Notes under the pieces: model-generated
The model's database searches: none
What the model was told of the DNA's origin: nothing
What the model saw: the letters and a program-made list of their open reading frames with translations, nothing else
Assembly: GCA_947296775.1 (NCBI GenBank)
Contig: CAMYRF010000038.1
Location: forward strand, 1 to 7,452
Source of the DNA: an uncultured Mycoplasmatota bacterium
Lineage (GTDB): Bacteria; Bacillota_I; Bacilli_A; RF39; UBA660
Direction: 5' to 3'
Length of the DNA: 7,452 bases
Shown: positions 1 through 6,237 of the stretch, piece after piece
Position numbering within the stretch: the first letter of the stretch is position 1
How the letters are laid out: every line of letters starts with the position of its first letter
Program-made: the position numbers and the translations under genes

Positions 1-128
1 TCTATATTGAAACTAAATAACGCCATGATAAGAAAAAGTAATGTGCATAATACTTTAGCGGTTGGATTCATGTTGTGTATATTTGAATGTGATGGAAAAT
101 AATTTCCTATGATTATTTTATCTGACAT
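1..128 (-). CDS. ecfT: EcfT, transmembrane subunit of ECF transporter (N-terminal part only)
   Basis: This is the start of the integral membrane coupling subunit of an energy-coupling factor vitamin/metal transporter. EcfT links the two ATPases to interchangeable substrate-binding S components. About 42 residues are visible before the window edge. The segment GNYFPSHSNIHNMNPTAK is followed by the hydrophobic run VLCTLLFLIMALF. This matches the EcfT N-terminus, where a 'G-x-Y-x-P-x-x-S-x-I-H-x-x-D/N-P-x-x-K' segment precedes the first membrane helix. The ATG lies inside the end of ecfA2 (11-nt overlap, sharing its TAA), so translation is probably coupled. A weak AAGGA lies about 11 nt upstream. 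The order ecfA1-ecfA2-ecfT is canonical for Bacillota. Not an independent ORF call; I read it by translating the edge. Confidence 0.9.
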   Translation of the reverse strand, partial: MSDKIIIGNYFPSHSNIHNMNPTAKVLCTLLFLIMALFSFNI

Positions 129-969
129 ATCTATAAACATCCTTCATTAAATCGTTAATATCATCTCTATATCCTATTTTAACATTTTTTTGCTTTTCTA
201 CCAAGTTTACAAACTCAATTATTTTTGGTGGGGTTAATTTGTTTTGCTTTAGAATTTGTATATTGGTGAAAACTTCGTATTTGTCACCTTCTAAGATTAT
301 TTTACCATTATTAAATATATATACATAATCTGATATTTCATGAACGAAGTCAGTATCTTTACTAAAAATTATAATTGTCTTATTGTATCTTAATTTCATC
401 ATTTTTATTATTTTTATTAATTGTTTTTTATTATTACTATCGAGCTCTAAAGTTGGTTCATCTAAAATTAATATTTTAGGATTAACTGAAAGAGTTATGG
501 CTAATGACAATTTCCACTGCTGTCCTTTACTTAAATTATTTGGATTTGTATCTATATATTTTGGATTTAGTCCAACTAGTTTTAATGAATCTTTAATTCT
601 TTTTTCTTTATCTTTAGTTTGGTAATTTAAATTATTGATAGCAAATTCTATTTCTTTTTTTACAGTATCACAGAAAAATTGATTTTGCGGATTTTGATAA
701 ACTATTCCTATTTGTGGACGTAATTTTTTTAAGTTTTCTTTATTTAGTTTATTTGTTATATATATATCTTGGAATTTTATTTCACCTTTAGTTGGTAAGT
801 CTAGTAGTGAGATTAATTTGGCGATTGTTGATTTTCCTGAACCGTTAGGGCCTACAAAACTGGTTATTTGTCTTTCTTTTATTGTAACATTTAAATTTTT
901 AATTATCGTTTTACTTATTGTTGTGTGATTGTTTTTTGTGTATTCGATATTTTTTAATTTTATTTCCAT
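118..969 (-). CDS. ecfA2: EcfA2, energy-coupling factor transporter ATPase
   Basis: Second ATPase of the ECF module. It pairs with EcfA1 and EcfT to power vitamin or metal uptake at the inner face of the membrane. It has 283 residues, close to the usual EcfA2 length. Visible motifs: Walker A GPNGSGKS (40-47), Q-loop Gln92 in YQNPQNQ, signature LSKGQ (146-150, one Gly replaced by Lys), Walker B ILILDE (166-171) with catalytic Glu171, and D-loop around 174-177. The H-loop histidine is missing: the strand normally ending in T-H reads IIIFSK, with Lys204 in its place (codon AAA). The N-terminal insertion between the first strand and Walker A is typical of EcfA2. The ATG overlaps the end of ecfA1 by 10 bp, with GGTGA 8 nt upstream. 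The identity is firm. The H-loop loss is unusual and is discussed as a finding. Confidence 0.95.
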   Translation of the reverse strand: MEIKLKNIEYTKNNHTTISKTIIKNLNVTIKERQITSFVGPNGSGKSTIAKLISLLDLPTKGEIKFQDIYITNKLNKENLKKLRPQIGIVYQNPQNQFFCDTVKKEIEFAINNLNYQTKDKEKRIKDSLKLVGLNPKYIDTNPNNLSKGQQWKLSLAITLSVNPKILILDEPTLELDSNNKKQLIKIIKMMKLRYNKTIIIFSKDTDFVHEISDYVYIFNNGKIILEGDKYEVFTNIQILKQNKLTPPKIIEFVNLVEKQKNVKIGYRDDINDLMKDVYRYVR

Positions 970-1769
970 AGATCATTCACCATCTTTTCTGCATCTTGAT
1001 AGTCTTTATCAAGCAAATTATAAAATTGTAATTTTTTTGATAAATTTATTATAAATGGTAGTTCTAAGTGTGCTTTTGTGAAATTATTTTCATCTTTATA
1101 AACTTCCTCTTTTGTATCTGATATTAGAACTTTTTTATTATTTAAGATAATTATATTATCACTGTATAAGCTATCGTTTGCATTATGGGTTAGATATATA
1201 ATGGTAAGTTCTTTATTTTTTGTTTTTGTTTTTAATAGCTTTAATATTCTAATTTTATCTATTTCATTTAGGTCGTTTAATCCTTCATCTATGATGAGTA
1301 TTTTTGGTTTAGTAATTAGGCTGGTTGCGATGGCGATTAATTGTTTATCATTTTCATTTAAAGTATGTGGTTCTTTTTCTAGGATGTTTTCTATTTTTAG
1401 TGTTTTACTTATTTCATCTATTCTTTGTTTTATTTTTTCTTTTGAATAATTTAAGTTTTCTAGGGTAAACGCAAGTTCATCCATTACAGTTTCAGCCACA
1501 AAACATTGATCATTATTTTCAAATACTATGCTTACTTCTTTACGTATTCTATTAAAATTTTCTTTTACTACTGGAAGATTATTTAACATTATTACACTAT
1601 TACCTCTTATGATCCCAATTAACAGTTTTAATAATGTTGTTTTTCCGCTTCCATTTGCGCCTAAAATTGTGGTGAAGGTATTTTCTTTTATTTCTAAAGA
1701 TAAATTTTTGAATACTTCTTCATCTTTATATTTGAAGTTTAAATCTTCTATTTTAACTACCTTTTTCAT
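960..1769 (-). CDS. ecfA1: EcfA1, energy-coupling factor transporter ATPase with degenerate signature
   Basis: First ATPase of the ECF module, 269 residues. Walker A GANGSGKT (37-44), Walker B ILIIDE (157-162) with Glu162, and H-loop His195 in YLTHN are intact. Two elements are not. The ABC signature reads LNEND (137-141), where the family has LSGGQ. The Q-loop reads VFENND, with Glu84 in place of the usual Gln. The D-loop region is also off consensus (NDLN). The alignment is secured by the flanking KQ-x-x-AIA after the signature. The start is supported by AGGTGA about 7 nt upstream and by a separate promoter. The gene is first in an overlapping ecfA1-ecfA2-ecfT operon. Assignment as A1 rather than A2 rests on gene order and on the A2-like N-terminus of its partner. 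Confidence 0.93.
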   Translation of the reverse strand: MKKVVKIEDLNFKYKDEEVFKNLSLEIKENTFTTILGANGSGKTTLLKLLIGIIRGNSVIMLNNLPVVKENFNRIRKEVSIVFENNDQCFVAETVMDELAFTLENLNYSKEKIKQRIDEISKTLKIENILEKEPHTLNENDKQLIAIATSLITKPKILIIDEGLNDLNEIDKIRILKLLKTKTKNKELTIIYLTHNANDSLYSDNIIILNNKKVLISDTKEEVYKDENNFTKAHLELPFIINLSKKLQFYNLLDKDYQDAEKMVNDLWK

Positions 1770-1793
1770 AATACTTCACCTGCCGTATGTATT

Positions 1794-1822
1794 ATTATAA
1801 TATAAAACCTTTATATTTACAA
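1794..1822 (-). promoter_or_regulatory. Predicted sigma-A promoter of the ecfA1-ecfA2-ecfT operon
   Basis: On the minus strand there is TTGTAA (1817-1822), a 17-bp spacer and a perfect TATAAT (1794-1799). It lies just upstream of the ecfA1 Shine-Dalgarno site. It gives the ecf operon its own start, consistent with its separation from rplQ. No riboswitch-like structure fits in the roughly 20-nt leader. Confidence 0.65.
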
Positions 1823-1829
1823 ATAAAAT

Positions 1830-1863
1830 CAATATAAAAATCACATTTTATTGATGTGATTTT
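1830..1863 (-). terminator. Intrinsic terminator of the SDR-dipeptidase operon
   Basis: A perfect 10-bp inverted repeat (1837-1846 and 1854-1863; AAAATCACAT in plus-strand sense) has a 7-nt loop. On the minus strand a T-rich tail follows. The dipeptidase stop codon (1848-1850) lies in the loop, so the hairpin overlaps the last codons. Confidence 0.7.
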
Positions 1864-2783
1864 GTTAGCTTTTTATATAGTGTTTCGGCGTTGGTTTTCA
1901 TAATCTTATTTATATCTTCTTTATTAAAGTGTTTTTTTAAATCTTGATAGATGTCATCTTTCATATTTGCATATTTATATACTGGCACATCTGTTTGACA
2001 ATCGGTATCAAATTCTTTTATAAAATCCATATTGTCGCTTGATAGCATAACGTGATTTATGTCTAATTCTTTTGTGGCATAAATTATGTGTTTGATATAT
2101 TCTTTTTTAATTTGGTTTGTATCTATTTTGTTTGTTATAAAGCTCGGATATGAAACTAGTCCTAAATAACCGCCTACTTCTTTTAATTTTTTTATTTGGC
2201 TTTCGTTTAGATTTCTTGGGTTATCTTGAAGACTTTTTATATTGGAATGCGAAGCATAACATATTACTTGTTTTCCTTGTTTTTGATTTTCTTTGATGAT
2301 GTTTATTATATCATTGAAAGTTGGTTCGTTAGCATGTGATAAGTCTATTCCTAATTTTAGATCTATGGCTTTTTGAATAAACTTCTTTCCTTCTTCGGTA
2401 AGACCTTTATTTAATCTAATACCTGAACCATATTTGTTTGGATTATTCCAAACTAATATGATTGAATTTAATCCTAAGTGTTTTAATTCTTCAAGTTCTT
2501 TTGTATCTTTTATATAATCACAACCTTCGATACTGTATAAAATATCACAGTCTAGATTGTATGATTCTAATGCTTGTTTTGATTGTTTGAACATTTTTAA
2601 GACTTCTATTTTATTTGGATATTTTAATTCTTTTTTCATTTCTTCTTGGGACATAAAATATAAGTTACTTATAACTCCTGATATGTTTTGCTTATTTAGT
2701 GGCTTTAAGAAATTTGTTATATCTTTGTTTTCTTTTTGTGCCATATAGACAAAGGTTAATAAGTCATAATGTGTATCAAACAT
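1848..2783 (-). CDS. Membrane dipeptidase-type peptidase, M19 family
   Basis: A zinc-dependent dipeptidase of the M19 (renal dipeptidase) fold, 311 residues. The family hydrolyses Xaa-Xaa dipeptides, often including D-amino acid or dehydro forms. The substrate here is unknown. All expected metal ligands are visible in order: HYD (His5, Asp7), Glu86 in SIEG, His150 in LSHAN, His179 in ASHSN and Asp250 in SSDNMDF. The conserved Arg-Asn pair after the second histidine is at 190-191 (NPRN). No signal peptide is seen, so it is probably cytosolic, as in many Bacillota members. GGAGA lies about 7 nt before the ATG, and only 12 bp separate it from the SDR stop, so the two are co-transcribed. A role in recycling peptides is inference from the family. 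Confidence 0.9.
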   Translation of the reverse strand: MFDTHYDLLTFVYMAQKENKDITNFLKPLNKQNISGVISNLYFMSQEEMKKELKYPNKIEVLKMFKQSKQALESYNLDCDILYSIEGCDYIKDTKELEELKHLGLNSIILVWNNPNKYGSGIRLNKGLTEEGKKFIQKAIDLKLGIDLSHANEPTFNDIINIIKENQKQGKQVICYASHSNIKSLQDNPRNLNESQIKKLKEVGGYLGLVSYPSFITNKIDTNQIKKEYIKHIIYATKELDINHVMLSSDNMDFIKEFDTDCQTDVPVYKYANMKDDIYQDLKKHFNKEDINKIMKTNAETLYKKLTKSHQ

Positions 2784-2795
2784 TTAACATCTCCA

Positions 2796-3548
2796 TTAAT
2801 CTAATTTTTTTGTTTGAATTTTATAGACTATTTTTGTTAGTAATTTTCTTGGGACAAGTCTAGTGGCAAATACTCCTAGTTTTACTTTTATCCCTGGAAT
2901 TATTATTAGTTTTTCGGCAAACATTTTTTTAATTGCGTATCTTGCGACTTGCATACTTTCCATTGGTTTTAAACTAAAGGAAACTCCGGCAACACGATTG
3001 AATTCGGTTTCTACTGGTCCTGGACATAAAACACTTATTGAAACGTTGCTTTTTTCTTTTTTTAATTCTTCATTGATTGCCTCTGTTAAATGTAATACAT
3101 AGCTTTTTGAAGCATAGTAAGTTGACATTAATGGCCCTGGCATAAATCCTGCAGATGAGGCAACATTTAATATATAACCTTTATCTCTTTTCTTGAAATC
3201 TTTTAAAAATAATTTAGTTAATGTGTGAACTGTTTTGATGTTTAAATCTATCATGTCTAATTCTTTATCTATATTTGTTTCTGAAAATTCACCAAATAAT
3301 CCGAAGCCGGCATTATTTATTAAAATATCTATTTTTTCTTTTTTTACTTTATTGTATAATTGCATACAGTTATATGTACTAGATATATCCATAATAATTA
3401 TGCTTGCTTTATCACCTAATTCTTTGGCTAATTTTTCTAATTTTGTTTTTCGTCTAGCAACTAAAATTACCTCATAACCTTCTTCTACTAAAACTCTTGC
3501 CATATCTGCGCCTAGTCCAGAACTTGCTCCTGTTATTAATGCTTTCAT
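2796..3548 (-). CDS. Short-chain dehydrogenase/reductase (classical SDR, probably NADP(H))
   Basis: An oxidoreductase of 250 residues with a Rossmann fold. Visible motifs: the nucleotide loop TGASSGLG (6-13), Asp54 in the MDI motif, NNAG (78-81), Asn103, catalytic Ser131, and Tyr144-x3-Lys148 in the YYASK segment. A CPGPVET stretch follows strand 6. Arg32-Arg33 after the second strand favour NADP(H). The C-terminal basic and hydrophobic tail (VFATRLVPRKLLTKIVYKI) resembles the YqjQ/DltE-like SDR group, but the substrate cannot be read from sequence. I chose the second in-frame ATG. The upstream ATG at 3572 lies inside the -10 box and has no ribosome site, while a GGGTGG-type site precedes 3548. 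First gene of an SDR-dipeptidase operon. Confidence 0.9.
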   Translation of the reverse strand: MKALITGASSGLGADMARVLVEEGYEVILVARRKTKLEKLAKELGDKASIIIMDISSTYNCMQLYNKVKKEKIDILINNAGFGLFGEFSETNIDKELDMIDLNIKTVHTLTKLFLKDFKKRDKGYILNVASSAGFMPGPLMSTYYASKSYVLHLTEAINEELKKEKSNVSISVLCPGPVETEFNRVAGVSFSLKPMESMQVARYAIKKMFAEKLIIIPGIKVKLGVFATRLVPRKLLTKIVYKIQTKKLD

Positions 3549-3570
3549 ATTACCACCCACCCTTAATTTC

Positions 3571-3599
3571 ATTATATATGCTTATGGAAAGTTTGTAAA
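3571..3599 (-). promoter_or_regulatory. Predicted sigma-A promoter of the SDR-dipeptidase operon
   Basis: TTTACA (3594-3599), a 17-bp spacer and a perfect TATAAT (3571-3576) on the minus strand. It lies between the 97-residue protein gene and the SDR gene. Its position rules out the ATG at 3572 as the SDR start. Confidence 0.7.
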
Positions 3600-3605
3600 T
3601 AATTT

Positions 3606-3899
3606 TTAGGCGTTATATTTAGTTTTTAAATCATTTACTTCTTTTGTTAGTGCGTTTATCATTTTTTGCATCATTATTATTGTTTCTTCATTAGTGGGTA
3701 TACTGTTTTGATTTGTCCTTTTATTTTGATTTTTTAGTTGTAAGAAATACGCGTTTGTGCATAGAACTTGAGCGACTAGCATTAACCAGTTACCAAGTGC
3801 ATTTTGTTCGTTGGCGTTACTGTCTTCTAATAGTAAAAAACCTACTACTGTAGCGCTTAGTGTATATAATTGAGGAGAAATATTTGAATAGTCTTTCAT
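3606..3899 (-). CDS. Small predicted membrane protein with C-terminal coiled coil, unknown function
   Basis: I do not recognise this 97-residue protein. Residues about 9-24 (PQLYTLSATVVGFLLL) and 38-55 (WLMLVAQVLCTNAYFLQL) are hydrophobic and could form a helical hairpin, with an acidic, Asn-rich turn between them (EDSNANEQN). A polar Asn/Gln-rich linker follows. The C-terminal stretch about 72-95 has heptad-like spacing (IIMMQKMINALTKEVNDL) and could be a coiled coil. A strong AAGGGGG site 5 nt before the ATG supports real translation. The hipT-like gene upstream ends at its own terminator, so a separate promoter is expected. The best candidate (TTCATA/TAAAAT, 18-bp spacing) overlaps that terminator and is weak. 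No terminator is evident before the SDR promoter. Confidence 0.75.
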   Translation of the reverse strand: MKDYSNISPQLYTLSATVVGFLLLEDSNANEQNALGNWLMLVAQVLCTNAYFLQLKNQNKRTNQNSIPTNEETIIMMQKMINALTKEVNDLKTKYNA

Positions 3900-3929
3900 A
3901 AATCCCCCTTTATATTATTTTATTGTTAT

Positions 3930-3961
3930 ATAAGAAAAAGTATGAATTTAGTTCATACTTT
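3930..3961 (-). terminator. Intrinsic terminator of the hipS/hipT-like operon
   Basis: A perfect 10-bp stem (3937-3946 with 3952-3961, arm AAAGTATGAA) has a 5-nt loop. On the minus strand the T-rich TTTTTCTTA follows. The hipT-like stop codon begins in the promoter-proximal arm. Confidence 0.8.
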
Positions 3962-4814
3962 ATTTGGTTTTTGGACTTGTTTTTACTAAAGTTTCTTTTA
4001 CTAATCCATTTATGTTTGTAATATAGTTATAGATATATAATAGTTTTTCTTGTGGAATTTCTTCTTGATAAGTTATAATGATTTCTTCTATTTTTGTGTT
4101 GGCGAGAATATCTAAACTTTCTATAATATCAGATACTTCCTCTTGGTGATGCTTTATAATATATTCTATTATTGAACGTACAGGAAATTCTTGGTTTCCT
4201 ATATAACAATATCCTTCGGTATCGCCTATATTAAAAGCATTAAAGGCTAGTCCATTATCAAATGATGGGGCAAGACGGTAAGAACCTGTCTTTTCATTGA
4301 ATATGGACTCAATATTTTTTAGTCTACGGTCTTCGTTATCTAAAATACAATCTCCAAAAACCATTCTTATATAGCTATGTTTCATTTTTTCGAAATCTTC
4401 TTCTTTTATGGATGCCAGATTACTAAAGATGTTAAATACTTTATAAAAACAGCTACTTATATGTTTCTGCTCGTCAATTATATTGGTTTTTGGCCATGTA
4501 TTATTTAAAAAACTAATAGTGACTTCCGCTGGATCTTCTAAGAAATTATTTATTATACAACATCTAGGATCATCAATATTCATTTGTTTTAATGCTTCCT
4601 TTTCCGAATTGTAACCTAGCTCTACTTTGACACAATCTATTCCTAGATTTGTTAACATTGTATAAGATATACATTCCATAACATCTTGATCTGGGCATGT
4701 TGCACCATTATATTTAACTAGTTTCTTTTTACCATCTGTTACCCAATATTTATTACTATATCCTCTGGGTTCATCACTATATATTCTAAATTTATTGATG
4801 TTGATTCGTTCCAT
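3960..4814 (-). CDS. HipA/HipT-like Ser/Thr kinase (C-terminal HipA-type domain)
   Basis: A HipA-fold protein kinase of 284 residues lacking the N-terminal subdomain of full-length HipA (about 440 residues). That part is encoded separately just upstream. Kinase features: an ATP-anchoring lysine is likely in KKKLVKY (Lys34), followed by Glu47 in MECISYTML. The catalytic loop reads LDNEDRRLKNI, with Asp162 and Asn167, matching the HipA pattern D-x-H/R-x-x-K-N. A DFG-like metal Asp186 lies in LAPSFDNG. All appear intact, so the kinase may be active. Known HipA and HipT proteins phosphorylate aminoacyl-tRNA synthetases and arrest growth. The target here is unknown. The ATG lies inside the upstream gene (23-bp overlap), indicating translational coupling and matched expression. 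A terminator closes the operon. HipT-like is inferred from the split layout. Confidence 0.8.
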   Translation of the reverse strand: MERININKFRIYSDEPRGYSNKYWVTDGKKKLVKYNGATCPDQDVMECISYTMLTNLGIDCVKVELGYNSEKEALKQMNIDDPRCCIINNFLEDPAEVTISFLNNTWPKTNIIDEQKHISSCFYKVFNIFSNLASIKEEDFEKMKHSYIRMVFGDCILDNEDRRLKNIESIFNEKTGSYRLAPSFDNGLAFNAFNIGDTEGYCYIGNQEFPVRSIIEYIIKHHQEEVSDIIESLDILANTKIEEIIITYQEEIPQEKLLYIYNYITNINGLVKETLVKTSPKTK

Positions 4815-5148
4815 AAGTTTTTTGTCTTTCTTTGACCTGACTATTAGTAATAGAAATATTATCTGTAGCTAATATTCCGTTTGTTAGTTTTAACATTTCT
4901 ATTTTTTCTGGTTCTGCTAAATTTTCGCTATTACGTATTCTGTTAGCAAAAGTTTTGAAAAGTGTCTCGCTTTGATATATTTGCGTTGTATCTGGGAATT
5001 CTGGGAAAGTTACAAAGCCTATTTTACTTGCAATTTCATAGCCTTCTTCGTCATAGTAAAATTTCCAATTTTCATCATATGTTAAATATCCTATGATACA
5101 TTCAAATTTGTCATCATATCTTTTCCACATTACTCTAAATTCTTTCAT
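4792..5148 (-). CDS. HipS-like protein (stand-alone HipA N-terminal subdomain)
   Basis: A 118-residue protein that looks like the N-terminal subdomain of HipA made as a separate polypeptide. It opens with a short beta-rich segment (IIGYLTYDENWKFYYDEEGY), as in the HipA-N G-x-L-x-x-x-x-x-x-Y-x-F-x-Y pattern. Then come a PEFPD turn, Y-x-S-x-x-LF-x-x-F-x-x-R (about 58-71) and LKLTNGILATDN, which resembles the 'R-x-TG-x-x-x-TD' end of this domain family. In known HipBST systems the corresponding HipS subunit neutralises the HipT kinase. That role is inferred here. GAGGTGG sits just before the ATG. It is the first gene of a two-gene operon with a strong promoter. No DNA-binding HipB gene is adjacent. 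Confidence 0.72.
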   Translation of the reverse strand: MKEFRVMWKRYDDKFECIIGYLTYDENWKFYYDEEGYEIASKIGFVTFPEFPDTTQIYQSETLFKTFANRIRNSENLAEPEKIEMLKLTNGILATDNISITNSQVKERQKTYGTNQHQ

Positions 5149-5170
5149 ATTCCACCTCTTATTTAGTTTT

Positions 5171-5198
5171 ATTATAGCACAAAACCATTTATTGTCAA
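5171..5198 (-). promoter_or_regulatory. Near-perfect promoter of the hipS/hipT-like operon
   Basis: TTGACA (5193-5198), a 16-bp spacer ending in TGC (extended -10), then TATAAT (5171-5176) on the minus strand. All hexamer bases match consensus. I see no palindromic operator over it. It begins only 9 bp after the end of the rhuM-like remnant. Confidence 0.8.
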
Positions 5199-5207
5199 AA
5201 GCGTTAG

Positions 5208-5565
5208 CTATTTAAGAAGTTGTTTACTATTTTCTTTAAATTTCAACATATCTATTATTGTCATACATTCTTTGTATGTTATTTTTCAGTACTATTTCTA
5301 CCTTTGATTTTTTCCACAGTTTTATTATCATAATCATCGAGTAGATTTAGTGATTTGGAATATTCATTGATAACATTTAAAACAGCTTTAGCATCGCTAT
5401 CTTTTAATTCTTCTTCTAATGCCTTTTTGATATGTCATGAAATTACTGACTTATCCCTTCTAAAAGTTTTGACATTTTGTCTAATGAAAGCCAGACTGTC
5501 TCATCTTTCATATTTACTTCTAATTTTACTTCTTGATTGTTAAATATAACTATTTCATTTTTCAT
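5208..5565 (-). pseudogene. RhuM-family (RhuM-Fic type) pseudogene, internally deleted and frameshifted
   Basis: Remnant of a RhuM-type protein, a family common in mobile and accessory DNA. The N-terminus is well preserved: VKLEVNMKDETVWLSLDKMSKLL, with start ATG at 5565 and an AAGGGGG ribosome site. At about 5457-5461 one base appears lost. The reading continues in another frame as RDKSVIS-stop-HIKKALEEEL, where the family has RDKSVISRHIK. The stop is a TGA at 5435-5437, probably from an Arg codon. The text then jumps to KAVLNVINEYSKSLNLLDDYDN, which belongs near the RhuM-Fic linker. The middle (roughly 100 residues by memory of the family) is gone. A second slip in an A-run (5282-5286) shifts the frame to ITYKECMTIIDMLKF, which ends at 5208 before any Fic domain. 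Four independent lesions argue against sequencing error. Confidence 0.8.
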
Positions 5566-5602
5566 ATTATTCCCCCTTTAGCGTCATATTTACCATACGT
5601 TA

Positions 5603-5632
5603 ATTATGTAATTATTCGTTACACCTTGTCAA
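5603..5632 (-). promoter_or_regulatory. Relic promoter of the rhuM-like pseudogene
   Basis: TTGACA (5627-5632), an 18-bp spacer and CATAAT (5603-5608) on the minus strand. A small palindrome TAATTA-TG-TAATTA (5601-5614) overlaps the -10. It might be an operator, but it is all A/T apart from one base and could be chance. Confidence 0.55.
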
Positions 5633-5649
5633 TAACTTTTTATTAATTG

Positions 5650-5686
5650 TTGTATAAAAAAAGAAATGCTTATTTTGCATCTCCTT
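5650..5686 (-). repeat. Left copy of 37-bp direct repeat; also terminator of the lipoprotein operon
   Basis: Identical at 36 of 37 positions to 6955-6991. The perfect core is 33 bp (5654-5686). On the minus strand it folds into AAGGAGATGC / GCATTTCTTT (arms 5677-5686 and 5660-5669, two G-T pairs, 7-nt loop) followed by T residues, an intrinsic terminator. The lipoprotein stop codon TAA (5685-5687) overlaps its edge. It reproduces the end of rplQ without the rest of rplQ, as expected of the distal attachment site of an element inserted at the rplQ 3' end. Confidence 0.9.
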
Positions 5687-6233
5687 ATTCTTCTTTTAAT
5701 TTTTTAACATCAACATCTGCATCATTTAAAATTTGTAGAAATTGTGATTTTATATTAGTAAAACCAATAGCTTTTTGAATATTACATTCAATTGGTTGCC
5801 CATTCCCATCACTAGCATTACATTCGCTTGTTCCAGATGAATAATTGTATAAAACAATATATTTTTTTGTTGCTTTAGGATAATCTGAATGATCTATCCA
5901 ATATATGCCCTCTGCAATATCAGTTTTTAAATCATATGTATAATTGTGATATATAGTTATAGTGCTTGGATCACCTATATAATAACTATAATCTTGATAA
6001 GTTAAATCATTTAAATTTATTTTTGTATATGTGCTTTCTTCACCAATCAAGTCAGTATATTCTCCTGTTATTACTTTTGCATATAAGAAATCCATATTAT
6101 TAGGATGTTCATCAAATCCATTATTTTCTAAATAATGCCCTAGTTTATTTAATTCATAATCTTTAGACACACTACATCCAGTCAAAATTAATATGACTAA
6201 TGAAAATAATACTATTTTTTTTATAATATGCAT
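5685..6233 (-). CDS. Predicted lipoprotein of unknown function
   Basis: A secreted, membrane-anchored protein of 182 residues that I do not recognise beyond its export signal. From the chosen start, a short basic n-region (KK) is followed by a hydrophobic core (IVLFSLVILIL) and the lipobox LTGC, so Cys20 would be lipidated after signal peptidase II cleavage. The mature part is polar, rich in Tyr, Asp and Asn. Two cysteines (138 and 150) flank a Gly/Asn-rich loop and could pair. Two upstream in-frame ATGs would extend the n-region. I prefer 6233 because it gives a normal signal peptide and lies 4 nt after the DUF805 stop, fitting translational coupling, although the ribosome site is weak. It is co-transcribed with the DUF805 gene under the divergent XRE regulator. 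Confidence 0.78.
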   Translation of the reverse strand: MHIIKKIVLFSLVILILTGCSVSKDYELNKLGHYLENNGFDEHPNNMDFLYAKVITGEYTDLIGEESTYTKINLNDLTYQDYSYYIGDPSTITIYHNYTYDLKTDIAEGIYWIDHSDYPKATKKYIVLYNYSSGTSECNASDGNGQPIECNIQKAIGFTNIKSQFLQILNDADVDVKKLKEE

Positions 6234-6237
6234 CGCT

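Noticed and set aside
383..3477. Several plus-strand reading frames of 60-90 codons opposite ecfA2, ecfA1, the dipeptidase and the SDR
   Set aside because: They are mirror frames of well-supported minus-strand genes, with Phe/Ser/Leu-rich composition typical of antisense AT-rich coding DNA and no ribosome sites.
5435..5437. In-frame TGA as a hint of the Mollicutes genetic code (TGA = Trp)
   Set aside because: The family has Arg at this position, not Trp. Intact genes in the window contain no in-frame TGA, and the Trp codons I checked are TGG.
5355..5543. Plus-strand reading frame of 62 codons
   Set aside because: It runs antisense to the rhuM remnant, where minus-strand text matches a known family, and it has no ribosome site of its own.
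5601..5614. Palindrome TAATTA-TG-TAATTA over the rhuM -10 as an operator
   Set aside because: It is almost pure A/T in an AT-rich region, lacks the CG core of O1/O2, and controls a dead gene. Chance is likely.
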